NCBI GenBank assembly: GCA_029851415.1
Contig: CM056743.1
Coordinates: 15,988,727-16,052,726 of the forward strand
Source of the DNA: Eretmocerus hayati
Lineage: Eukaryota > Arthropoda > Insecta > Hymenoptera > Aphelinidae
Direction: 5' to 3'
DNA: 64,000 bases
Shown here: positions 24,150 through 36,200 of the stretch, piece by piece
Layout: each line of letters opens with the position of its first letter
How positions within the stretch are numbered: the stretch's first letter is position 1
Program-made: the position numbers and the translations under genes
Notes under the pieces: model-generated
The model's database searches: none
What the model was told of the DNA's origin: nothing
What the model saw: the letters and a program-made list of their open reading frames with translations, nothing else

Positions 24150-25745
24150 TTATTTGAGTAAGACTTTCTCGTAACTTACGTTCTTTCTAGCTCGTTCAAA
24201 ATAAGCGGTTGAGCACTCGGCGCACTTGCTGGCATCTTTCTTGACGTAGATTATCGAATTTTTGCAACTACAGCACACAGGCATTATTGGGTTACGATGA
24301 GCGCGGATCAGGACATGTGTCGCCTCGAAGGTGTATCCGGAATGCATCTCTTCATCGAAGCAATTTGCACAGATGCAGCCTCTTTTCTTCTTTTGAAAAT
24401 ATCCAGCCTGTTTGTGTGCCATTTTTTTCAAATCGTGGAAGAAAGGGTGGGACAAATCTGGAGTTCCCCTCTCGGCTTGCCTACGGAGATTCACCCAATC
24501 ATAGCCCTTGAATATTAATCGATCATCGCTTTGTATTGTTTCTCGTGCTGATAATCTAGCTGAATATTTTCGAGCAGGTGCCCGAGGTGCTGGTCGAGAA
24601 TTTTCCCGCGATGACTGTTCCGTCGATAGAGCTCGTCGCTTCCTCTTCTGCCGGATGCTGCGCCCACTTGACGTGGATGGTACATCTTCTACCGGTTTTT
24701 CATGAACTTCTTCAGATGGTCTGTCGGTAACTATAGTTGTTGCGATTTTTGATGCGATGGGCCCTGTATTGGCTGATACATTCCCATCTCTGGCATCTAT
24801 CGAGTCGAATTTTCTTTCCGACGAGTCGTTAGGGTGATCACTTCTTGCCACAATTCTTGCATGCGCGCACATGGCTACTTCTTTCCTTGACCGAGGATCG
24901 TTAATGCCACCCTCACGTTGATTCTTCTTACCACTAGCGAATTGCGGAACAGAATTCACTTCATCATATTCTTTTCTATTCACTTCCTCAACCTTTTCAT
25001 TAATTGAGCGACTTACGTGTTGGTCATCCTCCTGCTGAGGAAAAATCACTTCGTCACTTCCTTTGTCAAGCGGGTGATTTGTGCTTCGTTTTTGCGGCTG
25101 GAGAAAATTCACCTTGTCAATTACTTCATCGTTCGACCGGCTTACACACTGCCCACTCTCTTGCTGAGAAAAACTCACTTCATAATTCTCTTCATCGTTC
25201 GGACGACTTGTGCTCTGTTCTTCCTGCCTAAGAAAATTCACTTCATAATTTTTTTCATCACTAGGACGACCTGTGCTCTGTTCTTTCTGCCTAAGAAAAT
25301 TCACTTCATAATTTTCTTCATCACTAGGGCGACTTGTGCTCTGTTCGCACCCTTGTAGTTCACGTTCGATGCGTCTAACTTCATCTGCATCGGGCGTTGA
25401 CTTGGCCTGCACGACTTCCAGCTCGCCAATTAGTTCTATGCACTCGCCCAAACCCATATTTGCATTTTCTTCGCCAAGATTTTCCTCAGGTAGTAGTCCA
25501 ACCCCGTTCTGTACGTCTATTTCTTCAAATGCTTCAAATAAGTGTGCCCATCTTGGTGATGGAATCTGCGGGTCGAGGGCTATGATGGGCACGTCCGCTA
25601 TAGGATGGCCTTCTTCTTGTTCGATCTCTCTAATCATGTCCGACTCTTCTTCTGTTATTGATATATTCGACGGGATCGAAACGTTATCTAAATCGTTGCT
25701 GAGATCAGACGAATTATGCGCTTGATTTTCATGCTCGTACTCCAT
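24150..25745 (-). CDS. 531-residue accessory ORF with C-terminal Cys cluster
   Basis: This is one long uninterrupted frame on the retrotransposon's sense strand, about 19 kb downstream of pol, starting MEYEHENQAHNSS. Residues 1-130 are acidic. From about 130 to 260 a ~20-residue unit of the type EQSTSRPSDEENYEVNFLRQ repeats about five times. A charged low-complexity middle follows, with a basic RQKRKRRA and proline/arginine stretch near 365-395. The last ~110 residues look folded: YDWVNLRRQ, then CICANC, CCSC and CAEC pairs with His residues between, typical of a zinc-binding domain. I know no family for it. Conservation of a long frame inside such a young element suggests it is functional. 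It could be a Gag- or Env-like accessory protein or a nucleic-acid-binding regulator. A spliced subgenomic RNA would be needed to express it. Confidence 0.7.
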   Translation of the reverse strand: MEYEHENQAHNSSDLSNDLDNVSIPSNISITEEESDMIREIEQEEGHPIADVPIIALDPQIPSPRWAHLFEAFEEIDVQNGVGLLPEENLGEENANMGLGECIELIGELEVVQAKSTPDADEVRRIERELQGCEQSTSRPSDEENYEVNFLRQKEQSTGRPSDEKNYEVNFLRQEEQSTSRPNDEENYEVSFSQQESGQCVSRSNDEVIDKVNFLQPQKRSTNHPLDKGSDEVIFPQQEDDQHVSRSINEKVEEVNRKEYDEVNSVPQFASGKKNQREGGINDPRSRKEVAMCAHARIVARSDHPNDSSERKFDSIDARDGNVSANTGPIASKIATTIVTDRPSEEVHEKPVEDVPSTSSGRSIRQKRKRRALSTEQSSRENSRPAPRAPARKYSARLSARETIQSDDRLIFKGYDWVNLRRQAERGTPDLSHPFFHDLKKMAHKQAGYFQKKKRGCICANCFDEEMHSGYTFEATHVLIRAHRNPIMPVCCSCKNSIIYVKKDASKCAECSTAYFERARKNVSYEKVLLK

Positions 25746-25898
25746 TCTGAATTTTTAGAGTGCCGTCAGCTCGTCTAAATTCTTCAATAGTCAAACCCAT
25801 ACTGAAGACATCGCGATCGGAGCCCTTGTGCAGCCCTTCGTATCATTTCTGAAGCCAATGAGATTTCTAAGATTATAGGCTATGGATTAAAGCATCAA

Positions 25899-25910
25899 CC
25901 CCCCCCCCCC
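25899..25910 (-). promoter_or_regulatory. Possible internal polypurine tract (G12)
   Basis: Twelve C on the plus strand give AGAG followed by a G12 run on the minus strand, just upstream of the 531-residue ORF. Extra internal purine tracts prime second plus-strand starts in some retroelements. It may equally be a simple homopolymer. Confidence 0.3.
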
Positions 25911-27498
25911 TCTATTTCTTGGTGTCACGACCTTTTTAAATCTATTGCCGAAAACACTTATATACTTTTCGTTTCCGTTAGACAGATATCGGAGCCTGGC
26001 GTCATTGCATCTTTGTATATGCATCCCATTCATGTTTATATTTCAAGTTTTCATGCACTGATGGCTAATGAGAATCTTAAATTTGACAGATATCGGAGCC
26101 TGGTGTCGTTACATCCTCGTATATACATCCCATTCGTGTTTATATTTCGAGTTTTCATGCACTGATGGCTGATGAAAATCTCAAAGTTCACACGGCTATG
26201 TGTCACGATGCCACGCCCCCCATCTTGAGTTTCGATGTGAAGATTTCCAAGTATCATTTCTGTGAAGCATTGATTCATCTATCGCGAGTCGGATGTCCAT
26301 TCGAGGTAGTTCTATTTTAATAGTTCAATATCCTACTTGGGTGCTTTTCGGCTTCCTGGGGGATCGGCTGTCAACATTTTTGCCGATTTTGATTCAGAGT
26401 CAATGAGATATATGTGATTGGATTCTAGGCTAGCACAGTCGTCCCGATTTCTCTTCATGAATATTCTCTGTACAGGCTGTTCATATAGCTTTCCAGCGTT
26501 ATGTATGATTTCGTGAAGATTTCCGGCTCTGAAGTTCGCGACACTTTTTATTCGGATTTTCTTCATTTCGCCGGACATTTCTGTGATCTGCCCTAGCCGC
26601 GCGCTTGTAGCTGACTGAACCGAACTAACGTTTGTTTTAGAAAGGTGGAGGTTCTAAGAGAGGAGTCCCTCTCGTGACTCCCTGGGTTTGGTTACGTTAT
26701 AGGTTTCTAAGATTTAAGTTCGCGTAAGTGTTCATAGTTTATAGCCCTGTGGTTGAGACGGTATTGGATGGCGCATCCCAAGGGGCCAAAGATTTATTAG
26801 CTTGCTGTTTGTGCGGGGGTATAATTCACGTATCCGTCAACAGGCTCGAAAAGGTCGGGAATTTATTATCGTTCCACTGCCATGTAAGTATAGCTTTATA
26901 CCTGGCGTATTTCAGTACTGCCCGAAATTTTTTCACAAGTTTCCTCAGATGATAAACTTGGATTTGTTTTTAACTGAAGCAACCCAAATTCGAGCATTTA
27001 GATTGAGAATTTCAACCCTGACTCATTTCCATTCTCATTTTTCTTTTCACCACTCATTTAGATTTGAGAGATTTCGAGATAGTTTGCGATTCAGTATTTT
27101 AAGGCTAATCCGGGGCCCCCGCAACCTCGTTTTGATTTATTCTTGCGTTTGCTTCGATTTATTATCACATACTCCAACCCCACCGAAAATGAAGTCCCAT
27201 GGACTTCACTTTTGTAAGACTCTACTTGCCCGGATCTTACGGCTCTCGCCCGCGACAATTTCTTTTCACGAGTAACACCTGTGTTATTTATTAAAGCTCA
27301 TCACCCTGATCTAAATCTTCTTTGACAGACAATTTCCGCTCTACGAAACCAACCAGGTTTAGAAATGAGACTCATGTTTTGATTCAAATTATAGCCTCCT
27401 CCACATAGAATTCAATTTATCTAATCATGTTGCTAGCATAACTCCCGAGTTCTCAAATTTTAACCAACCGCCTACGCCATTTCCCAATCCAAACCCGA
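25911..27498. other. Mostly noncoding; 104-bp direct repeat and a small ORF
   Basis: A ~104-bp unit starting GACAGATATCGGAGCCTGG is duplicated at 25981 and 26085. A small minus-strand frame at 26333-26578 (81 codons, beginning MSGEMKKIRIKS) looks protein-like but is not recognisable. On the plus strand a frame near 26740-26895 contains ACCLCGGIIHVSVNRLEK and ends in a GTAAGT, possibly an exon of an unplaced opposite-strand gene. Confidence 0.4.
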
Positions 27499-29505
27499 AT
27501 CCATGATTCCGTCGTCATCCAAATCATGGATCTCTAGTTTCAAAAAAAAATTTTTAATCTAATCTGAATTTTAGGCTTTGTATTGTGAATTTATCTTGAA
27601 CATTTCAAATATTATGTCGAAATATTGTTTGGATATTATACGCCGTATTTCCCCACTTGAAATCAGGATCTATGATTTCGCTCTCGTCCAAATCATAGAT
27701 CTCAAAATTTTCAAAATTCCTCATCTTCGCCCGATTTCTCAATTCCTTAACGTAAGTTATATCCGAATATGCCAACTTCTATGTAAAAATGATGATTTAA
27801 TACTATAAATCGTATCTTCCAATCGAAATCAGAATCCATGATTTCGCTCTCGTCCGAATCATGGATCTCAAAATTTTTCGAAATTCCTCATCCCCGCCCG
27901 ATTTTTCAATTCCTTAACGTAAATTATCTTCGGATATGCCAGATCCTATGTAAAAATAATGATTTAATTCTATAAATCGTATTTTCCAATCGAAATCAGA
28001 ATCCATGATTTCGCTCTCGTCCAAATCATGGATTTCAGAAATTTTCAAAAATTCCTCATCTCCCCCGAATTTTCAATTCCTTAACGTAAATTATCTTCGA
28101 ATATGCCAGATTCCATGTAAAAATAACGATCTAATACTACAAATCGTATTTTCCAATCGAAATCAGAATCCATGATTTCGCTCTCGTCCAAATCATGGAT
28201 TTCAAAATTTTCAAAATTCCTCATCTCCCCCGAATTTTCAATTCCTTAACGTAAATTATCTTCGAATATGCCAGATTCCATGTAAAAATAACGATCTAAT
28301 ACTCCAAATCGTATTTCCCAATCGAAATCAGAATCCATGATTTCGCTCTCGTCCAAATCATGGATCTCAAAATTTTTTAAAAATTCCTCATTTCCCCCGA
28401 ATTTTCAATTCCTTAACGTAAATTATCTTCGAATGTGCCCGATTCCATGTAAAAATAACGATTTAATACTACAAATCGTATTTTCCAATCGAAATCAGAA
28501 TCCATGATTTCGCTCTCGTCCAAATCATGGATCTCAAAATTTTTTAAAAATTCCTCATTTCCCCCGAATTTTCAATTCCTTAACGTAAATTATCTTCGAA
28601 TGTGCCCGATTCCATGTAAAAAATAACGATTTAATACTACAAATCGTATTTTCCAATCGAAATCAGAATCCATGATTTCGCTCTCGTCCAAATCATGGAT
28701 CTCAAAATTTTTTTAAAAATTCCTCATTTCCCCCGAATTTTCAATTCCTTAACGTAAATTATCTTCGAATGTGCCCGATTCCATGTAAAAATAACGATTT
28801 AATACTACAAATCGTATTTTCCAATCGAAATCAGAATCCATGATTTCGCTCTCGTCCAAATCATGGATCTCAGAATTTTCAAAAATTCTCATTTTGTCCC
28901 GATTTTTCTATTCCCTAATGTAACTCTACCCTTAATATGCTAAACATAATGTCAGATTTGTGTTTAAATATTATAAATCGCAGCTGTCGATTGAAATCAG
29001 AATCCATGATTTCGCTCTCGTCCAAATCATGGATTTCAAAATTTCTTAAAACTCTTATTTTGTCTCGATTTTTCAATTCTCCAATATAAATTGACTCAGA
29101 ATATGCCAATCCTCATGTAAAAAAATGATATCTGAGTATCATAAATCCTATTTTTTCAATCGAAATCAGAATCCATGATTTCGCTCTCGTCCAAATCATG
29201 GATCTCAAAATTCCTAAAAACTCTCATTTTGTCTCGATTTTTCAACTTTCTAATGTAAATTGATTCAGAACATGCCAATTCTCATGTAAAATTTATGTGT
29301 GAATATTATAAATCTTATCTTTCAATCGAAATCAGAATCCATGATTTCGCTCTCGTCCAAATCATGGATTTCAAAATTACAATTTATACCGGTACATTTT
29401 GACTTCTTCCTGTCGACTTTGTTAAAATATTAAGTTAAAGTTAAGTATCATAAATCCTCGTCGAAATCGTGGCCCATGGTCCAGCTCTTATCCAAATCAT
29501 GGGTC
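27499..29505. repeat. ~167-bp tandem array, 13 units each with a conserved hairpin
   Basis: Units of about 165-169 bp repeat from 27499 to 29505; the last spacing is shorter, about 135 bp. Hairpins start at 27499, 27668, 27834, 28001, 28168, 28333, 28500, 28668, 28836, 29002, 29171, 29337 and about 29472. Each typical unit has the arm ATCCATGATTT, an 11-nt loop CGCTCTCGTCC, and the complementary arm AAATCATGGAT. The hairpin is the best conserved part; the AT-rich remainder drifts. In unit 2 both arms change together (ATCTATG with CATAGAT), and in the last unit CCCATG pairs with CATGGG. The array lies in the extra region of the retrotransposon, so it is part of its genomic RNA. Confidence 0.92.
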
Positions 29506-31290
29506 CTTAACTTATCAAAAGACGCTGACTTGGATTAATTTATGAACAAGAATGATTTTTAATCCACTGCATCAATATGTGAGACTATGCTAATTACTAG
29601 ACATGACCGAATATGCATCATAACGTGACCTGTACCCTATTGGCATATTCCTTAGACCACACTATAATATCTGAAATCATATCTATATGCCCTTTATTTT
29701 ACTCTGATTGACGAGAACCGCCGATTTACTCTAGAAATGAGTAAGACTCGGATAATCCAATCCAAGCTCTCAGCGATTAAACATTAATAGTATAGACAAT
29801 TGTACATGGAGACAACGCTGTACAGAGAGTTACGAAATGCATCTGAAAATTGCGAAGTTCTCCGTTCATCAAAATGTCCAAATCGACTACGATCTTTAGC
29901 TTCTGTTTCATAAAAGTTTAAGCTTTGTGAGAGATCAGTCCGGTTTCACATAGGGTCCTTATCGTAATAGGGAAATTCTCAATGAACTTCCATACCGGAT
30001 GACAAAAATGTAAGCTGCGTCAAAATTTCGGCTGCCTTTCTCCTTGATAAACGTTGGAGTGGATGTACTAAAACAGCATAAATTATTTCTGTGTTGAAAA
30101 CTCCTCAATTTGAGTCAGAAGTTCTTGTCATTCGGCCAAAACCCACTTTTAGTATTTTGCAGTCTTCTATTTCACGTCTGGAGAAAATCTCCATGTCTCT
30201 AGATTAAAGTTTATCAACATCCCCAAATCTAGCTCTTATTATATTAGTAATTAAAACCCGCTTCTAATGCATTTTTGTTCACTACGGCACCACTGTATCC
30301 TCGATAAATTCCGGTATTAATCGATTGATCACACAGAAAAAATCATGGTTTAAGTGACTCAATACGTGGTTAGACCATGTTAGGAAAGAAAAAATATTTA
30401 TGTATTACTATTCGTTGTTTGAGCCATTTTCTTTAAAATCGAAGCTGCCAAATCACCGGGCTTTCAGAAATTGCATCCTGTACAACTAGAAATCGATAAG
30501 GTGAATAGTAAAAGAGAAAGCGTGTCCGGTATAAAACAACATACACACACACACACATCCAACCACAGACAAGGGGCGCGAAGATGATTTTCTGACAGAC
30601 TTGGCAAGCCGTTGGGAGGAGAAGTGTTACCTATGATTGATAGATTTTGGCGAGAGGAAGAGAACGGTCGAAGGCTTCTCAGATGAAAAATATTTCGTTT
30701 GAGATTATGTGGTTTTAATGAAGAATTTGAGAACGTTTGGGTGAAAACAAAGCTTCTTCTTTAGAGAAATCAGAAATGGTCCAAACGCGCGATGCTGTGC
30801 TGCCAATTCGGCCAAAACTGTACGACTTCGAAGATTCGGAATAAAAATCAATTATGTCTCATTCTACTCGAAATTGATTACGCCACTCTCCTGCCGTGAC
30901 GCTGGACGCAATTCCTGGAATTCATTTCTAGGTAGATGCAATTTCGGAAAATCTGCGGCAAGTTTCGTGTTGGTGCGGTATTTCCGTCCAGAATACGCCC
31001 GTTCTGAAGTGAAATTGAAAACGTGACTCATGAAAAATGTTCAAGTTTTCTCATTCTACATTAGCGGATCAGGCCTCCATGTTGATAAAACCAATTGTGA
31101 CCAGATACCTTGATTCTATGAAGCCTCAAAAAAGCCCAAGGCGCTCGTTAAAATTGTCGATCCTGCCAAATAATCGCTTACGAGAGTTTTGAAAATCGGC
31201 GAAAAACAACCTTGAGTTCGACTTATTCATTTTGACCTTATTTGTTTTAATAGTTGATTCCTATTTATTTGCGACTATATTCCGGGTTGC
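29506..31290. other. AT-rich spacer upstream of the JmjC gene
   Basis: No gene recognised. A short (CA)n run lies at about 30540-30556. The final ~100 bp leads into the plus-strand promoter at 31299. Confidence 0.45.
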
Positions 31291-31298
31291 GTGGGCCC

Positions 31299-31335
31299 TA
31301 TATATATTCTTTCGTACCCCAATTGTATTCAGTCG
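31299..31335 (+). promoter_or_regulatory. TATA box plus arthropod initiator for the JmjC gene
   Basis: TATATATA begins at 31299 and TCAGTC lies at 31329-31334, placing the initiator A at 31331, 32 bp from the first T. This is the classical spacing of an arthropod RNA polymerase II core promoter. It faces right, opposite to the retrotransposon's own transcription, and lies 166 bp upstream of the JmjC start codon. Confidence 0.7.
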
Positions 31336-31496
31336 TTTGTTGATACTCCCAGTTCTCATATCTAGTTGTTTGTTGATCACTTGAGTATTCATAACCTCAT
31401 TCGGCTTCGCAAGAATAACTTCTTTATCGCGTTACAGTTTATCAAGCTCTTTGATTTGTAAAAGTGCAATATCGTATTCCTCGAAATCTTTCCGAA

Positions 31497-33213
31497 ATGG
31501 GTACATTTTCGCCTCCCGAAGATGCTAACCTACCACCCAATGGGCCTTTTCAAAAAATTGTCATCCCGTCTGCAATCAAGGGCAACGCAAAGAGACTTCA
31601 ATATTGTACCTCCGTGTGCGCTCAACTTGATTCACCGGAGTTGCGTGCATCCAAGGTTATCTTCATTCGTGGCGTTTTGGAGTTCACCGAGCCAGAGTTT
31701 GCAGCGATTTTGGACAAGATAATTTACAAAAATCCTGAGCCCATCCCAATCACCGTTATTACGTCTGCACCTTCTCATGCAGGTAAGTTTCATGTAATAC
31801 TAGAGTATCGGCCTATACATTAGCGATTCTACGGTGCATTTTTGCCTACGATATGCATTAAAAAAAAATTTTTATTGTTTCTTTGAAATTAAGCGTGTCT
31901 AAAAACTAAGTTGAACGAAAACATTCGTAGGTGTACGGGTCATAAACAAACAGCCGTATGTTCCGACGCCCGATGCTCCTACGAGTCCTGATGGATTCCC
32001 GAATCATCATCTTGTCGATCTCCTGACTCAAGGATATAACCCTGCATCGCCGCTACCCTCAATAGAGGACATCTTCGACATCTTATCTGCGCGACGTGCC
32101 AGGTCTCTGTATTGTTATAATATTTCACTTGATCATTTGTCCTCTGATTTTGAGGGTTATCTAAATAATGACCCTATTATCCGCACTAGCCAAGTAGATC
32201 CATCTCAAAATAGGCTAGTAGGAATCATGCCAGGTATAAATCGGTCGTTTTTTTATTTTGCTAGCCAATACGCAAGCGGTGAAATGCACATTGAGGATTC
32301 ACTTTTGAAATCGCTAAATCTTCTATACGGTGGTCTCGCAAATCAGCCTAGAGGTGTGCCTATGAAATTATGGATCTTTGTTTTTGATTCTCGAAAATTA
32401 ATATCTGTTATACAGCAATATTATCGCCCCGCAAATAGTAGAGTACACATATGCCAGTATATATATTTGCATAAAAATTTGTTTTTGTCGATTACTTTTC
32501 TCGAAACGTACGGAATTCCATATCACACCTTTTATCAGTATGCTGGTGATTTAGTTTTCATCCAATATAGAGTTTTCCATCAGGTCATCAATCTCTCTCC
32601 GAATCTGGCAGAGGCTATAAATTTTGCTGACGGGTTGTGGAATTATCTGATCCCTCATGTTTTTTCTTGCACTTGCGAGAATATACCTTTTGTCTTGATC
32701 AGTCCCAACCCAGATGCCGATGTTACTTATGTCACTCGTCAATTAGATTATTATCCGTGTTCGAGTGCTCGATGTGAATTTTTCTCACGCTCACCATCTT
32801 CTTTGTTGCAACATTCGCGAGCTGTTCATGGACAGGTGTTCCCTATCCTTGCGTCCAACGAGAGATGGTGTTTGGCGTGCAACCACAGGGTCTTGGTTAA
32901 CAATGCCAGTGAACATATCAAAGGCCATCTTCATTTAGGTAAGCTCCCACTACAGTTTTCATTCTCAGCTTACTCTCGCTTCAACCTGGGAATTTTTATA
33001 GAGAAGAAAAAGCACCTCCCTGTTGGTTGGAATGATACAGCTGGGTTTGGATTGCTTCAGTGCCGCTATTGCAAGGAGTACCAGCTTGCTGTGGAACATT
33101 CTCATCACGCCAAGACCTGCAAAACCAAGCCGTATTACTGCGACGCCCCGTGTCCCTACACCTTCGAGACGAAGCACGGCCTGTCACGTCATATCCGCGC
33201 TAAACACGCTTAG
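31497..33213 (+). CDS. JmjC (KDM4-like) protein with C2H2 zinc fingers, in giant retrotransposon
   Basis: Two exons join in phase: 31497-31782 (ATG in CCGAAATGG, donor CAG|GTAAGT) and 31931-33213 (acceptor TTCGTAG, stop TAG); about 522 residues. A further 63-nt in-frame intron (32939-33001) is possible. Residues ~195-345 match a JmjC fold: PGINRSFFYFAS, then MHIED giving the Fe-binding H-x-E (about H215, E217), FLETYGIPYHTFYQYAGDLV (compare LKKYGIPFDKVTQEAGEF in KDM4), and FHQVINLSPNLAEAINFAD carrying the third ligand (about H312). JmjC enzymes of this type are nuclear Fe(II)/2-oxoglutarate histone lysine demethylases. Four C2H2-type fingers follow, the last containing YYCDAPCPYTFETKHGLSRH. 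The N-terminal ~110 residues are unassigned. The gene lies opposite to gag-pol with its own promoter. Demethylase activity and a role against silencing are inference. Confidence 0.85.
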
Positions 33214-36200
33214 GTAGAACTTCATTTCTCGACTCATTATTTCCCTCGCCGCAGGTTTTTCAAAAGCATTTCTCATTTATAATATGAATCTCTTTTTTTT
33301 TTTCTTCACTAGCAGTGGCTCTTTGAAATCCAATTTCATCGAAATACCTCCTTTGTTATATTGTCCCTTTCTTATCAGAAACGCTATTTTTCAAAATATC
33401 AGCAACATCGATTTTAAACCATCATCAAAATATTATTTAGTTATATGGATTCTCCTTTATCAGAATCACCATCTACGTGGCTTGCTGCGGACTCGAGTGT
33501 GCAGATCCGTCCATCTATCATCATGGCGTCGAAGGGCTCGGATTCGGGCCTTCATAAGATCGATTTTGGCCTATACCCGATGTATCCATGCTGTCGTCTT
33601 CGCAACCAAAATTTGTCGTTCCCGTGGCCTGGTGCAGAGTCTCGAGCCTCCCGAGTTGTCTGTCTGCAAATTGCAATCTCGATCTAGCCAAGAATTGCGG
33701 TCACAACAAGATCGATCTCGAATTTTGCCGATTTATACCCTTTTGGTTTTCCTTTTCCGAGTCAAATGGACACTCTTCGGACCAGGTTTTCTCCACTGTG
33801 GAGTTTTTCCTGTTCCACGGAATCTTATCCGGGCGAATGCGAAGAGAGAGAGTCACTGAAGCTTTAAAATCAGTACTCTCATGTCTAACTTTTATCCAAA
33901 TTTCGTGTAAGGCTAAATAAATGGGTTGCCGTCCATTTATGCCAATTAAGGGTTTTTCATTTTTATCGTTAAGCTTCTTGCAGTATTCGCCTTTTAACGA
34001 AATCTCCTTTTGAATTCCTATTTCAATTTCTCTATCAACAAAATGAATAATGAGCCGATTTTTATTATTTTTACTATTATTGTTTATTTGAGGGGTGCCT
34101 TTTGCGATGGGAGCATCGCCCGACTAGAGTCGTTCCCAAGGTTGAGCCATGGGTGTGGGCTGACGCCGCTGGCACTGATAATCACTTTGTTAGCGAGAAG
34201 ATAGTGAAATTTTCAACATTAAATCAACTTCTATTTAAACTGAGGCACTAATACTCAACAGCCGAGAACTCATAAGTCTACAACAATCTACTGTATATAC
34301 AATGTTCTACCGTTTAATGAGGGATCATCTTCGATGGTTTGGCCACCTTCTATGAGAAACATTATAACAAGAAAGTAATATACAATGTAGAATGCACTCT
34401 GAAGTTGAAGCAGCGCTGAGTACCGCAGATCAGCGAGCTAGCAAATGCACGTATTTTGTACAGTTGATCACGAAAAATTCATTGCGATGAAATCGTCTAT
34501 CTGGTTCCATATCAACAATTAATGGTTGATGATTTCTTATTGTTTTCAAGCTGGTGTCTTGTGGCTCGCACAGAATGTTCACTTCAATCAACTTCTGCTC
34601 TAAATATCAAACTGTGGATCAACAAATATAATTAAATCGGATGTAACCTGTCTCACACTGAGGACGTTGATTAATTCATCAAATTGATTTTTTTTGACTG
34701 AAACATTTGCACGTAAAAAGAGCTTTTGTACATTCATTTCTGTGAATGTCTGAAAACCTGAAGTTCCAATATCTTACAAGCACCAACAAGAACCATATAC
34801 GTCTTCTTTCAAAATTTTGTAAATCGATTGCTACACACAAGCCCTTGCGATGGTGTCAAAACAATCATCAGAATTAAGATAACCAATCACGATTTTTAGT
34901 GGGACCTATATGGATCAAATGTTATGACCCGTGAAGAAATATTTCGATCTTTTTGTGAATACAGAGTCATTCCAATAGATAATTTTTCATCATTTTCGAG
35001 ACTTAGCTGTTTTGAAGTCTAAATATTTCTTCAGAACTGTTGGAACATCGTCCAAAAACTGCCGACTAATCTTAGGTGGCACTCCCGCAAAAGAAATTCT
35101 CTGTCAGCAAATGAGGTATAAAATATATTGATTTCACAAGAATCCGGAATCAATGAGTCTTTCTAGCAAACTCTGGGACTGAGTCCACTCTATCATTTCC
35201 ATGTGGTTCATGAGAACTTATTGAGGTGAGAAATACTAAGTATAAAATTTACTCAGTCGAATCCGTTGAAGCATTATAAATATTTGATATTTTGAATGTT
35301 GCAACTCAAAGACAAAACTGTTGGATTTTCGTAACTCATGGAATTAACATGAAACATATTTCGAATATCGAACATCAACTAACATCATTTTATGAACTCA
35401 TTTTTTTAAGAATCGTGATTTGATCCTATTCATTCTCAAGTGTTATCGCTGGCGAGAATCAAGATTTCGTGCGACTCGTTATTTAATAAACTTTGCACTC
35501 TCAAAACAATATCTTTCTCATAAAACTTTCGATTGTCTCGGTGATAATCTACTTTGTTGGTGATCTTTATTAGAAACCATTCCGATGATACATTGGATTG
35601 TAAAATGTGTACTTTACAGTTAGTTTTGTATTTAATTTACGTCGGGCAAGTGTTGGCTATACATCGCTATAAACTAGATTCGCTATCATAAAATTTTTTG
35701 GATTCGAATTCGTGCCATTCAGAAATCGAAATGCTCCGTCAGATGGAGCATTAAAATATTTTGTCCGGAGGTATGACTCAATATTTTTCGGGGGATTCTG
35801 TAATATATGATTTCCATCAGAGATAATGATGAAAATGATGAAAATGAAACTCTAGATGATTTCATTGCATCAGAGCAATTGTGGTGATAGACGCGCATAT
35901 ATGTAAACTATTATACTTGTTGGTATTGTTGACGAGCTTCCTTCGTGATTTGCGACAACTCACAAAAGTAAAGCAAAATTTCAAGAGAGCTAATCAATTA
36001 TTGCATCTCAAGGTGAGAGAATGAATCGGAAATTCCACGCGTCCATGCCGCAACCATTTCTGAAAGTATCATCGAAATAGAACATTTCGATATAAGGTTG
36101 AAAAACGTGAAACCCGCAACTTATTTTGAGTTACGAAAGGCGAATGTGAAAATCTCATTACATCGGCCTGACATGTGGTAGGCACGATGAAGGTAGCTGT

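Noticed and set aside
27499..29505. CRISPR array
   Set aside because: Units are ~167 bp with similar inter-hairpin sequence rather than unique spacers, and the context is a eukaryotic retrotransposon.
33284..34204. Envelope gene of the retrotransposon
   Set aside because: Only a short signal-peptide-like frame is present; no long ectodomain, cleavage site or transmembrane anchor follows.
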